64,000 bases of DNA from Azospirillum sp. RU38E. Lineage in GTDB: Bacteria > Pseudomonadota > Alphaproteobacteria > Azospirillales > Azospirillaceae. The notes beneath the pieces are model-generated. The model saw only the letters and a program-made list of their open reading frames with translations. It made no database searches and was not told where the DNA came from. This document shows, piece by piece, positions 1 to 7,496 of this stretch. Every line of letters starts with the position of its first letter. The stretch's first letter is position 1. The stretch spans positions 62,001 to 126,000 of the forward strand of contig NZ_FZOI01000014.1 of assembly GCF_900188385.1 (NCBI RefSeq), in the 5' to 3' direction. The position numbers and the translations under genes were made by a program.

Positions 1-2
1 AG

Positions 3-539
3 CCCATCACCTTCCCAGAAGTGCCCGGCGTGCTCAGGGAATTGATCTGCCGCCACCGAGAAAGCGGGACGCTTGTCTTGTTTGCCGCAGCAGCGTTGCA
101 ATCAATGGCCCAGTTCACGCAGCCGCCGGAAGATACGCACGAAGCGGGTGGATTGCTCCTCGGCTGTCTGCGGGGCCCTCATATTGAGGTTAGGGCATGC
201 ACGCCTCCTATGGCGACGGACGCGAGATCAAGATACATGTTCCACCGTCGGGATCCTGGGCACCAAATTACCGCTGTTAAGGCTTGGCGAGAAAGCGGAC
301 AGACGATCACTTGCATTGGGGAGTGGCACACCCATCCGGAGTCAATACCGAGTCCATCGGGAATTGACCGGAATACCTGGCGAACGCAATGCCGGAGAGC
401 TAAACACCCTTTAGTCTACTTGATTTTGGGTAGAAATGGGAACTGGAGCGGTCTTGGATTCCCTAATGGAGAGGTCGAGCCAGTTCACGAAGTGCTATCA
501 GAGAGCCTTACGAGGGTGTCGTTGGCATTGGGGCCGTAG
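3..539 (+). CDS. JAMM/Mov34-family metalloprotease, Cap3-like (5' end possibly outside window)
   Basis: JAB/MPN isopeptidases cleave ubiquitin-like or CD-NTase conjugates. The JAMM signature is complete: numbering from the GTG at 21, Glu41 in an EAGG turn, His103-x-His105 in GEWHTHPE, Ser113 and Asp116. The frame stays open to base 3, so the true start may lie upstream, with GTG at 21 as a fallback giving 172 residues. The length fits Cap3 and the related integrative-element Mov34 proteins. Its 3' end overlaps the convergent patatin gene by 55 bases. Next to a CapV-like phospholipase the best reading is the deconjugating enzyme of a type II CBASS operon, which is inference because no CD-NTase or E1/E2 gene is visible. 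Confidence 0.8.
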   Translation, partial: PITFPEVPGVLRELICRHRESGTLVLFAAAALQSMAQFTQPPEDTHEAGGLLLGCLRGPHIEVRACTPPMATDARSRYMFHRRDPGHQITAVKAWRESGQTITCIGEWHTHPESIPSPSGIDRNTWRTQCRRAKHPLVYLILGRNGNWSGLGFPNGEVEPVHEVLSESLTRVSLALGP

Positions 540-1504
540 AAGAAAGTGGGAGTTTGCGCACGATGCGCAAGCAAGGTTCTGAGATTTTGATCAACACACC
601 TTTCCTGGTACAAAGCATCTGCCAAACCCAATATTGTCTTCCGTGCCATTTCTGATGCGTTATCTAGCACTAGTTCGGCATTCTGCTCCGCAGACAGATC
701 CCTGTCGAGCCGAATATAACGCTCTCCCAGCTGATGCTGGACCAGAAAATGGGTAAGCTGCTGCTGGGCCGACATCACGGTCGATATCAAGCGCTGCTTG
801 GTGAGCCATTGCATGGCGCCGAAATTGACACCGTGCTTGTGGGGAAGGGAAAAGCTGGCCGTAGTGGTCCCGATGCTCAGGATATGCACGTCGTCACGGG
901 ACTCATTGAGGAAATGGGTAGCCTCATGGATACCGCAAATATCTGGAGCGTTGGCATATAGACCGCCGTCAGTGAACAGGGAATTGTTCACCTCGGCCAG
1001 AGGGAGGAATAGCGGTGCAGCAGACGTTGCCAAGGCGACGTCGATCATCGACAAGAGGTGGTCACGCTGAAAGTTGGGATGATGAGGCGTCTTGAACATC
1101 TGGATCTTGCCCTTGGTCATGTTGACCGCCGGGATGAGCAGACGGTGCCGCGCCTCACCCAATAACCGACCGGGCCCCACGATCGCGGTGACGGTATCCC
1201 TTAGCCCTTTCGGATCATGCTTAGGCCGAATGCCGAATTGCCACATGTCCGACAGCACCCCGAATGGGCGAGACCTGGGTGGGAATATCCGTTGTCCGTT
1301 CTCTTCGAATGCCTTCACAATGTCTGCAGCCGGGATTTCCAGGCTAAGGCCCAAAGCAACTATGCCACCAATCGACGTTCCGCAGATTAGATCGAAGCAG
1401 CGAGCTATCGGCACTCCAGCCTGCTTTTCCAAATGGGCCAGCAATTGGGCCGAAAAGAGGCCGAGGAAGCCACCGCCACTTAGCGCGAGGATGTTAAATG
1501 CCAT
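485..1504 (-). CDS. capV: Patatin-like phospholipase, CapV-like CBASS effector
   Basis: A 339-residue patatin-domain serine lipase. It has the glycine-rich oxyanion loop (GGGFLG, residues 10-15), the nucleophile elbow GTSIG with Ser44, and the catalytic Asp179 in a DGG motif, so the Ser-Asp dyad is intact. CapV proteins are activated by cyclic dinucleotides and degrade the inner membrane during abortive infection. It is a standalone patatin without signal peptide, consistent with a cytosolic effector. It points toward the JAMM gene rather than leading an operon with it, which is unusual for CBASS. It could instead be a housekeeping patatin, but the JAMM neighbour and the island setting favour defence. 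Confidence 0.8.
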   Translation of the reverse strand: MAFNILALSGGGFLGLFSAQLLAHLEKQAGVPIARCFDLICGTSIGGIVALGLSLEIPAADIVKAFEENGQRIFPPRSRPFGVLSDMWQFGIRPKHDPKGLRDTVTAIVGPGRLLGEARHRLLIPAVNMTKGKIQMFKTPHHPNFQRDHLLSMIDVALATSAAPLFLPLAEVNNSLFTDGGLYANAPDICGIHEATHFLNESRDDVHILSIGTTTASFSLPHKHGVNFGAMQWLTKQRLISTVMSAQQQLTHFLVQHQLGERYIRLDRDLSAEQNAELVLDNASEMARKTILGLADALYQERCVDQNLRTLLAHRAQTPTFFYGPNANDTLVRLSDSTS

Positions 1505-1647
1505 GATAAAAACGGCCTCGCGGCTGTGCCCTCAGGGAGCATATGAGTCCATAGCTTAGCCTATCATATCAATCCTGTAACAGGCGCAATCTATTGCAGA
1601 ATATCCTGAGCTTGTGCGGGTTTGACCTTCGATCTGGAACCAACGCG

Positions 1648-2338
1648 CTAGAAAATCCGATGCACGAAGAAATCGGCCCGGTTCACGCCGTGCCATGCCG
1701 GCAGCGGATGAGACGACACTGGGAAGACGAGGCTGCCTCGCAGGCCGTCCACGCGCTTCCTGAGGGCGTCGGCCGCCCTTGATCCCTGCCAGTGCATGAA
1801 TGCCAGCACGAAGAGGCCGTGCGTGGCGACGCCGGCACCCTGCATGGCCTCCAGCCCGGCGATGTTCCTTTCCCAAGTCCCGGACCTGCTGGGCGGGCCT
1901 GCAGGTCGCCTCATTCCCGGCCCAGGCGATCTTGCCCCCGACCGCGATCCTGTCGTCGCGCCGGACGGCCAGCATGTCGCACCGGGCGTCGATTCCCGCC
2001 GGCGACACACCGGCCTGGACCGTCCACTCGTCCTCGCTCAGCGAGCGGTACAGGGCGAACTTGACCTGTTCCTCGGTCGGCCTCGTGTCCCGATGCCCAA
2101 CCATGGGAACGAAGCGAAGGTCGCTGACCGCGCGCCCTATGCCTGCCCGGATCGCGTCGACCGGGAGCCCATTCACCGCCTCGGCGGCGGCAGCCATGGC
2201 GCGGGACGCAGCCTCGATGTGTTCTCGGGCGAGCATTACGCCGAAAATGCGGGCGAGCTTGCTAATGCTCTCCTCCCCTGCGGCGGCGTCATAGCCCTCG
2301 TCGCAAAGAATAAGGTTCAGACGCGACTCGTCAGCCAT
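1648..2338 (-). pseudogene. Frameshifted gene of unknown function
   Basis: The ATG at 2338 opens a plausible protein for about 150 residues. Coding character then moves to another frame near 1865-1885, where a second stretch containing GLFVLAFMHWQG runs to a stop at 1648. The original frame continues to 1556 but turns into low-complexity Arg/Gly-rich sequence. Splicing the two frames gives a coherent protein of roughly 230 residues, so I read one gene broken by a one-base indel (mutation or sequencing error). I do not recognise the family. The central part has spaced acidic and Lys residues (GIDARCDMLAV, then GGKIAW), which might reflect a nuclease-like core, but that is speculation. Confidence 0.5.
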
Positions 2339-2592
2339 GGATCGCCCCCGTGTCGTCGTCGATGTGGCCGTGGCCCAGCCAGTTACAGGGCGGGACCGGG
2401 CATGCGGAAGAAGGCCGTTGGTACGTACGCCGTCCGCGCCAGCGGAACGATGGGCTTCGCGGGCGTTTCACATCCATGGCGGACAATTGATCGATCTTGG
2501 TGTGCAACTTCTCAACCTCCGCACCGCTGGTGGAAGCATCAGGTTCCGCCGTGTTGCCGGAGGGAAGCCTCGCCGTCGTTCTCTTGGCCATA

Positions 2593-3419
2593 GACTCATA
2601 AGTCGTTGCACCAAAGCCTGAGGGCGACGAGTTTCACGGCAGCGAGGAAGTTTTCGGGGCATTTGTCGTATCGGGTGGCAATGCCCCTGAACTGTTTGAT
2701 CTTGTTGAAGAACCACTCGACGAGGTTCCGTTGCCGATAGACCCAGGACGAGAAGACGAAGCAAACCTTGCGGTTGGCCTTGGGCGGAATGTTGGCCCAA
2801 GCGGTCCGCTCAGCAGCTTTGGCGCGGATGGCATTTCTGTCATAGCCGTTGTCGGCCAGCACGATGGCCCCCTCGCCAAGCTCCTCCGTCAGGGCGTCAG
2901 CCTCGGTGCAGTCCGCAACCGACGGTCAGGCGGAGGTGGACAGGGCGGCCTTCCGCGTCGACGAGCACGTGGATTTTGCTGGTGAGGCCCCCACGGGAAC
3001 GTCCCATGCCGCGATAGTCTTCAGCCCCCTTTTTCCCGTGGCCGCGTGCTGGTGTACGCGAACACAGGTGCTGTCGATCATCACGATGTCGCCATCGTAA
3101 GCGGAGGATATTGCCGCCAGAAGCCGATCCCAGACCCCGGCCTTCCGCCAGCGCACAAACCGATTGTAGCAGGTCGTCGATGGACCGTAGCGCTCCGGTA
3201 TCTCCGCCCAAGGCGAGCCGGTCCGGAACCGCCACAGAATGCCGTTCAGGACCCGACGATCGTCAACACGCGGTACACCGCGAGGCTTATTCGGCAGCAA
3301 CGGTGACAGGATCGACCATTCGTGCTCTGCAAGTTCGTAGCGGCGGTGCCTCATCAAAGGCTCCTTGTGGAAGTCCTTGAATCACGACACAAATTCGATT
3401 CCAAGCAGTTTTATGAGTT
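2593..3419 (-). mobile_element. IS5-family (IS427-like) insertion sequence, 827 bp
   Basis: The element is bounded by imperfect terminal inverted repeats sharing ACTCATAA (2594-2601 and 3411-3418) and flanked by TA on both sides (2591-2592 and 3420-3421), the target duplication expected for this group. The length fits IS427-like elements of about 830 bp. The transposase stop codon lies inside the left inverted repeat, as is common. The insertion sits in an older IS3-family orfA, so the relative order of events is clear. The transposase is damaged, so the copy is probably not autonomous. Confidence 0.85.
2596..3357 (-). pseudogene. IS5-family transposase, OrfA plus broken OrfB
   Basis: OrfA starts at 3357 and supplies the N-terminal domain and the first catalytic Asp (VMIDST). 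A shift at the A/G run near 3027-3036 (minus strand GGGAAAAAGGGGGC) moves into the OrfB frame, as expected for programmed frameshifting in this family. That frame reads on through a GLTSKIHVLVD stretch but stops at 2897 after a few bases were lost near 2905-2920. The remainder, with the second Asp (LADNGYD) and the catalytic Glu (NLVEWFFNKIKQ), lies in a third reading register down to 2596. All DDE residues are present but cannot be joined by one frameshift, so this copy is judged inactive. Confidence 0.8.
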
Positions 3420-3577
3420 TACCGCATAGATCGCTTGGCGCTTCAATTAGTGATCATCGTGCGGTGGATTGCGTAGCTCGCTGCCAGTTCTGCCAGCGTC
3501 TATTCGCCCTTGATTCCCTTAAACGCTACCTTCGTCTTGAAATCCGCTGAATATGGCTTCCGCGTGACCTTTCCCAC

Positions 3578-3930
3578 AAACTCACATCCTATCCGCTATC
3601 CCGAATCCGCCCTCGTGAGGCATATACTTATATGAACTTCTCTTTTCTTGCCATAATCATCTCCGCCTAGACGCGATACGAAGGGCCAAGGCGATATTCA
3701 CGCTCCATATGAAGTATGCTTCACACATAATACTATATTATGCCAGCGAGCGAATTTAATCATTTGGCCCCTCAAAACCGGGCCAAAATGGCGTGAAGCG
3801 CATACTTCTAGCCTTTGAGCCCGCATCAAAGCATGCTACAAAAACGCGAGTAAATGGCATTTTGATGCTTATATGTGCTATTTGGTGGTATGAACCTATC
3901 TAAAATATCATCTAGCTTGTGAGGTGTGCA
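3578..3930. other. AT-rich intergenic stretch without a recognisable gene
   Basis: Beyond the IS3 remnant the sequence becomes markedly AT-rich up to the GTG at 3931. I see no conserved reading frame and no RNA gene. The composition change marks the start of the low-GC block 3600-5245 and probably contains the promoter of the downstream three-gene operon, though no clear -35/-10 pair with 16-18 base spacing could be fixed. Confidence 0.4.
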
Positions 3931-4260
3931 GTGGCAGAATCCGGACCATTGGAAGGTAGTGCTACGGAAGCGACAGATACAGTAGAGGGGAAGCTGTATC
4001 GGGCCATATCTTGTGACGGCTTTCAGGTGTTTACCCACGTTGGCCTCCGTAGTGCCGCAGTGCAAGTGCTGTTCACGGTCGATGATGCTTTCACGGAAAA
4101 TCCGTCAAAGTCATACCGTGAAATAGCGGAGGTTAGTGTCAAACTAGATATAGAGGTTGCATCAGCATTAGTGAAACTTATTCAAAAGCAGATTGCCAAT
4201 CTGCCCCAGAATGTTAGAGAAAAATACAATGTACTGAATGAATTTTCTGACAAAGACTAG
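3931..4260 (+). CDS. Hypothetical cytosolic protein, first gene of unknown operon
   Basis: About 109 residues from GTG 3931, which has GAGGTG a few bases upstream; an in-frame GTG at 3919 is the alternative. There is no signal peptide or membrane segment. The middle (TVDDAFTENPSKSYREIAEVSVKL) and the charged C-terminal half look helical. No family is recognised. The stop overlaps the region just before the next gene, and composition is AT-richer than the chromosome around it, matching the two following membrane-protein genes. The three are therefore read as one transferred operon of unknown purpose. Confidence 0.6.
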   Translation: MAESGPLEGSATEATDTVEGKLYRAISCDGFQVFTHVGLRSAAVQVLFTVDDAFTENPSKSYREIAEVSVKLDIEVASALVKLIQKQIANLPQNVREKYNVLNEFSDKD

Positions 4261-4289
4261 TGAAGCACGGATCAGAGAGGGGGTGTATT

Positions 4290-4841
4290 ATGACACTTAT
4301 ATGTTTCGATGCGCGATATCCACACGGTCATGAACTTCTGTCAACTATAACAGATATGGAGCCTGTGACGCAGGGAAGACTGATTCGGGGAAGCGAGAAA
4401 TTCCGTCGCGGAAACGGAGAGAATATCGCTGGCTTTGAAATTGCCTTCTCAGCCGGAGGGTTTAATCGCTTTTTTTCATCAGATAGCCTTTTGGGCATGG
4501 CAGTCGGCCTTTCCGGCGCCACATCTTCCTACTATGTTGAGGACCATAGCAAGTTCGTGGTGCGTGCCGAAGCAGACAACCGCGGCACTCTCAACAGGTA
4601 CAAAGAGATGAAAAAGACAGAGATATATCCCCCTATACTCCTTTGGCTATTTTCAGCTGGAGTATTGGTGTTTATACTGTCATTTCTAACTTTTATTGCT
4701 TATTTCTCAACAAATTACTGGGGGATAGGAATGTCAGCGGCTGTATTACTGGGCATCAGCGGTTGTTTGATGACTTACTCTCTTCAGCGAGGAACAGAAG
4801 TGTTGGCTCGTGCGAATAGTCGAATGGCGCTGAGTGAGTAA
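4290..4841 (+). CDS. Hypothetical membrane protein with two C-terminal transmembrane helices
   Basis: The ATG at 4290 follows a good AGAGGGGG ribosome site and gives 183 residues; a GTG at 4260 overlapping the previous stop is possible but less likely. A soluble N-terminal domain of about 115 residues containing a Gly/Ser-rich stretch (FSAGGFNRFFSSD) precedes two hydrophobic segments at roughly residues 115-140 and 147-165. The following gene starts five bases after this stop, so the pair is surely cotranscribed. I do not recognise the family. Its layout, a soluble domain anchored to the inner membrane by a hairpin, is compatible with a sensor or a membrane effector, but nothing in the sequence decides. 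Confidence 0.6.
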   Translation: MTLICFDARYPHGHELLSTITDMEPVTQGRLIRGSEKFRRGNGENIAGFEIAFSAGGFNRFFSSDSLLGMAVGLSGATSSYYVEDHSKFVVRAEADNRGTLNRYKEMKKTEIYPPILLWLFSAGVLVFILSFLTFIAYFSTNYWGIGMSAAVLLGISGCLMTYSLQRGTEVLARANSRMALSE

Positions 4842-4846
4842 GTAAT

Positions 4847-5245
4847 ATGGAGAGCGCATTACTCACTTTGGAAAGATGGTTCGACAAGCTGGTTAAACGA
4901 GGCATGCTTGCCATTGCAGCTCCAATCCCATTGGTAGCGCTTGGATTAATCGTTCTATTGTTTGCAGAGAAAATATCCCAGAAGTACAGTGAACTCCTAG
5001 GGTACGCAGGGGTTGGATTTGTTGTCTTTGGTGGGTCGGTTATGAGCGTGGCAGTCGCCGCGTTCGTGATCAATCATATGCGACAATCTGCCGGAAATGT
5101 GGGAAGGACAGTGGCAAGCAAGAGCAAGGCTACGCCATCAATTGCTACTTCGAAGAAGAGTGCAAGTGGTTCATTCATGCCGATGACTCCATTTCCATCA
5201 CCTGTTGGTGAGCCTCAACCGGTCGCCGCCAAGGAAAGCGACTAG
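4847..5245 (+). CDS. Small hypothetical membrane protein with two transmembrane helices
   Basis: 132 residues. A short amphipathic N-terminus (ERWFDKLVKRG) is followed by hydrophobic helices at about residues 20-41 and 50-75. The tail is Ser/Lys/Pro-rich and lacks regular structure (SKSKATPSIATSKKSASG). It is the last gene of the 3931-5245 operon. The basic disordered tail is probably cytoplasmic. No family is recognised. Small two-helix proteins paired with a larger membrane protein occur among toxin, holin-like and defence effectors, which is only a suggestion here. Confidence 0.55.
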   Translation: MESALLTLERWFDKLVKRGMLAIAAPIPLVALGLIVLLFAEKISQKYSELLGYAGVGFVVFGGSVMSVAVAAFVINHMRQSAGNVGRTVASKSKATPSIATSKKSASGSFMPMTPFPSPVGEPQPVAAKESD

Positions 5246-5345
5246 AGCATCGCGCTTTTAAGCTGAAGCCCATAGCCAGCTCAACGGAAGAGCCGCCGAG
5301 GGTGAAGACGCAGTCCGTGCCGCTGGCCCCGGCCCAGAAGCGTAC

Positions 5346-6404
5346 GTGGACTGGCGGGAGCGCCGGCGCGGCTTTTACAGCGGCTGGGAGAGCGGCGCGC
5401 TGTCGGTGGCGGCCGCATTGACCCGCCCCGAGACGGGCTGGCTGTGGCAGAACCCCGGCTTGGCCCAGCGCCTCCAGCCCGTCCCGGGCCTGCTGGCCCA
5501 GGACGACATCGACCGGGCCCTGGCCGACTGGCGGGCCGCGTGCCAGGCCGCGCACCGGTACGCCGTCAGCCGGGGCAAGGAGGTGAAGCGGGTGGCCAAG
5601 GTCCACCGCGACCCGTTCGAACCGATCCTGCCGGTCCTGGAGGCGGACAGCCCGTTGACGGAATACAAGAAGATCGCCGACGAGATCGTCCGGCTCATGC
5701 CGAGGGCCGACCGCTACCCTGTTGCGGCGGCCGAAGCGACGCGGGCGCTGCTGATGGTCCGCATGGGCCTGCACCTGGGCGTGAGGCAGAAGAACCTGCG
5801 CCAGCTGCTCTGGAAGCCCAGGGGCGCCATGCCATCCACGGCTCGCCACCTCAGCGACCTCCGCCGGGGCGAATTGCGCTGGAACAGCCGCGACGGCGGC
5901 TGGGAGGTCTACATCCCCGTGGAAGCCTTCAAGAACGCCGGCTCGTCCTATTTCCGCGGCCAGGCCTTCCACCTGCGGCTACCCGACCTGCACGGGCTGT
6001 ACGACCTGATCTCCGGCTACCTGGACCGGCACCGCCTTCTGCTGCTGGGCACCGCCGCCGATCCGGGCACGTTCTTCGTGAAGACGGCGAAACGGACTTC
6101 GACCGGTGCCGAATACGGCCAGACGACGTTCTACGAGGCCTGGCGCCTGATCATCCAGCGCTATGGGATCTACAATCCGTTCACCAAGCGCGGCGCCATC
6201 GAGGGGCTGCTGCCCCATGGCCCGCACAATGTCCGCGACGTACTGGCGACCCACATCCTGAAGAAGACGGGCTCGTATGAGCAAGCCAGCTACGCCATCC
6301 AGGATTCGCCGGAGACGGTCCAGGAGCACTATGGGCGGTTCCTGCCCGGGGACAAGGCGGCGCTGGCGGCCAAGGTGCTGAACGAGGTGTGGAAGGCGGC
6401 ATAG
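5346..6404 (+). CDS. Tyrosine recombinase (phage integrase-like) of the island
   Basis: 352 residues from GTG 5346; the frame is open to 5262 without a better start, so the N-terminus is uncertain and may be truncated. Catalytic positions fit the tyrosine recombinase fold: Arg147 (GVRQKNLR), Lys197 in a predicted beta turn, His294-x-x-Arg297 (PHNVRD) and the nucleophile Tyr329 (EHYGRF). Such enzymes join an element to its attachment site. The gene ends about 310 bases from the 3' end of tRNA-Lys and points at it, the usual geometry for an island integrase. It is GC-rich, unlike the operon just before it, so the island is a composite. Confidence 0.75.
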   Translation: MDWRERRRGFYSGWESGALSVAAALTRPETGWLWQNPGLAQRLQPVPGLLAQDDIDRALADWRAACQAAHRYAVSRGKEVKRVAKVHRDPFEPILPVLEADSPLTEYKKIADEIVRLMPRADRYPVAAAEATRALLMVRMGLHLGVRQKNLRQLLWKPRGAMPSTARHLSDLRRGELRWNSRDGGWEVYIPVEAFKNAGSSYFRGQAFHLRLPDLHGLYDLISGYLDRHRLLLLGTAADPGTFFVKTAKRTSTGAEYGQTTFYEAWRLIIQRYGIYNPFTKRGAIEGLLPHGPHNVRDVLATHILKKTGSYEQASYAIQDSPETVQEHYGRFLPGDKAALAAKVLNEVWKAA

Positions 6405-6716
6405 CGGGTGTCGATGACACCATGCGGCGAATGGCGATCCTATTCGCCGCAAACGATGCGGTGATTGTCGTCCTTGAACGTATCGGACTTAGGCGAACCC
6501 CAAGGGCTACACCGAGAAGCAGCCATATCTGGGAAGACTAGTAGCCCGAACCTCGCATATGTCAGCGAGCCGCAGAGGGATTAGAAGGGGCCAAAAGCGG
6601 CACCTAAGATTATCAATAACTTAGCTGAATGCATAAACTTTATCGTGTCAGATTGGCATACCATAGCCCTTCTAGGGAAAAGATATGCCACCATCGACAT
6701 GATCTCACTTTGAGAA
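6405..6716. other. Intergenic region between integrase and tRNA-Lys, with two hairpins
   Basis: No gene is supported. Two perfect inverted repeats follow the integrase stop: GGTGTC/GACACC (6407-6421, 3-base loop) and GCGGCGAAT/ATTCGCCGC (6424-6450, 9-base loop). They could act as a factor-assisted terminator or as recombinase/excisionase sites next to the presumed attachment point. The last 150 bases are AT-richer and without structure that I can see. Confidence 0.5.
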
Positions 6717-6745
6717 TGGTGATTCCGGTGGGATTCGAACCCACG
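6717..6745. other. Presumed island attachment site (tRNA-Lys 3' end)
   Basis: Islands that use tyrosine recombinases normally recombine within the T arm and 3' end of a tRNA gene and leave a direct repeat of it at the other end. The integrase at 5346-6404 and the foreign-looking DNA at 1-6404 lie on the 3' side of this tRNA. The partner repeat is not present in the window, so the exact core cannot be drawn. Confidence 0.45.
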
Positions 6746-6792
6746 ACCCCATGATTAAAAGTCACGTGCTCTACCGACTGAGCTACGGAATC
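6717..6792 (-). tRNA. tRNA-Lys (TTT)
   Basis: Read on the minus strand, the acceptor 7-mer GATTCCG pairs with CGGAATC. The D arm is standard (AGCTCAGTCGGTAGAGC), the anticodon loop CTTTTAA carries TTT, the T arm contains GTGGGTTCGAATCCCAC, and discriminator A is followed by an encoded CCA (6717-6719). The 3' end faces the island and its integrase, so this gene is the likely insertion target and has been kept intact by the crossover. Confidence 0.97.
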
Positions 6793-6891
6793 GCTCCTCG
6801 AAAGTGGGGCGGACCATAAGCAGATGAAGGCGGTTCGTCAACTATTACAATTGCCTGCAAACCACCCTTGCATCATCCGCCGGTCAGGTGG

Positions 6892-7416
6892 TCAGCCGAC
6901 CTTGCCCTGACGCTCCTCCTCGAACTTGGCCTTCAGGCTGGCAGCAATCCGGGGGCTGACGAAATGGTTGATGTCACCACCCAGCCGGCCAATCTCCTTC
7001 ACAAAGCGGGAGGAGATGAACTGGTGACGGTCGGATGCCATCAGGAACACCGTATCCACCGACGGATTCAGGCGCGCATTCATGCCGGCCATCTGGAATT
7101 CATATTCGAAATCCGAAACAGCGCGCAGCCCCCGGATGATCACTGAAGCGCCGCAATCGACCGCAAACTGCATCAACAGCTTGTCGAACGGCCGAACCTC
7201 AACGCTGATTCCCTGCTTGGTCAATTGTTCCAGCTCGCCAGCCACCAGTTCCACCCGCTCCTGCGTGGTGTAAAGCGGGCCTTTGCCGGCATTGCTGGCG
7301 ACACCGATGATCAGATGATCCACCGTCCGCGCAGCGCGCTGGATGATGTCAAAATGACCATTGGTGATCGGGTCGAAGGTTCCCGGATACACACCGATCC
7401 GACGCTTGCCCGTCAT
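6892..7416 (-). CDS. coaD: Phosphopantetheine adenylyltransferase
   Basis: Catalyses the penultimate step of coenzyme A synthesis, transferring AMP from ATP to 4'-phosphopantetheine. The 174-residue protein starts at MTGKRRIGVYPGTFDP; the nucleotidyltransferase TxGH motif (TNGHFD, His around 21) and the second signature ISSRFVKE are both present. The ATG at 7416 has a strong GGGGAGGGGAG ribosome site; a longer frame to 7491 has no support. It lies 80 bases downstream of gyrA on the same strand and may be cotranscribed with it. Confidence 0.95.
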   Translation of the reverse strand: MTGKRRIGVYPGTFDPITNGHFDIIQRAARTVDHLIIGVASNAGKGPLYTTQERVELVAGELEQLTKQGISVEVRPFDKLLMQFAVDCGASVIIRGLRAVSDFEYEFQMAGMNARLNPSVDTVFLMASDRHQFISSRFVKEIGRLGGDINHFVSPRIAASLKAKFEEERQGKVG

Positions 7417-7496
7417 CTCAACTCCCCTCCCCGGTACGGTGACGCCAAGACAAGGGCCAGCCCCCAGGGGGGACTGGCCTGTCACCTGCAATATTG

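Larger units (their letters stand above)
2484..3577 (-). pseudogene. IS3-family orfA remnant, split by an IS5-family insertion
   Basis: On the minus strand 3577-3420 encodes a typical IS3-family OrfA helix-turn-helix start (KPYSADFKTKVAF, then TLAELAASYAIHRTMITN). It carries an amber codon at 3500-3502 where the family usually has Gln, and a lost base that turns the Trp codon after ITN into TGA. KRQAI follows in a shifted frame. The coiled-coil continuation (GAEVEKLHTKIDQL) resumes at 2592-2484 on the far side of the IS5-family element. Removing that element and one TA rejoins the two parts. An 86-codon open frame at 2331-2591 is therefore only the tail of this remnant. No intact OrfB is visible. 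Confidence 0.7.

Noticed and set aside
2331-2591. 86-codon minus-strand frame as an independent gene
   Set aside because: Its first part is the continuation of the IS3-family OrfA remnant beyond the IS5-family insertion.
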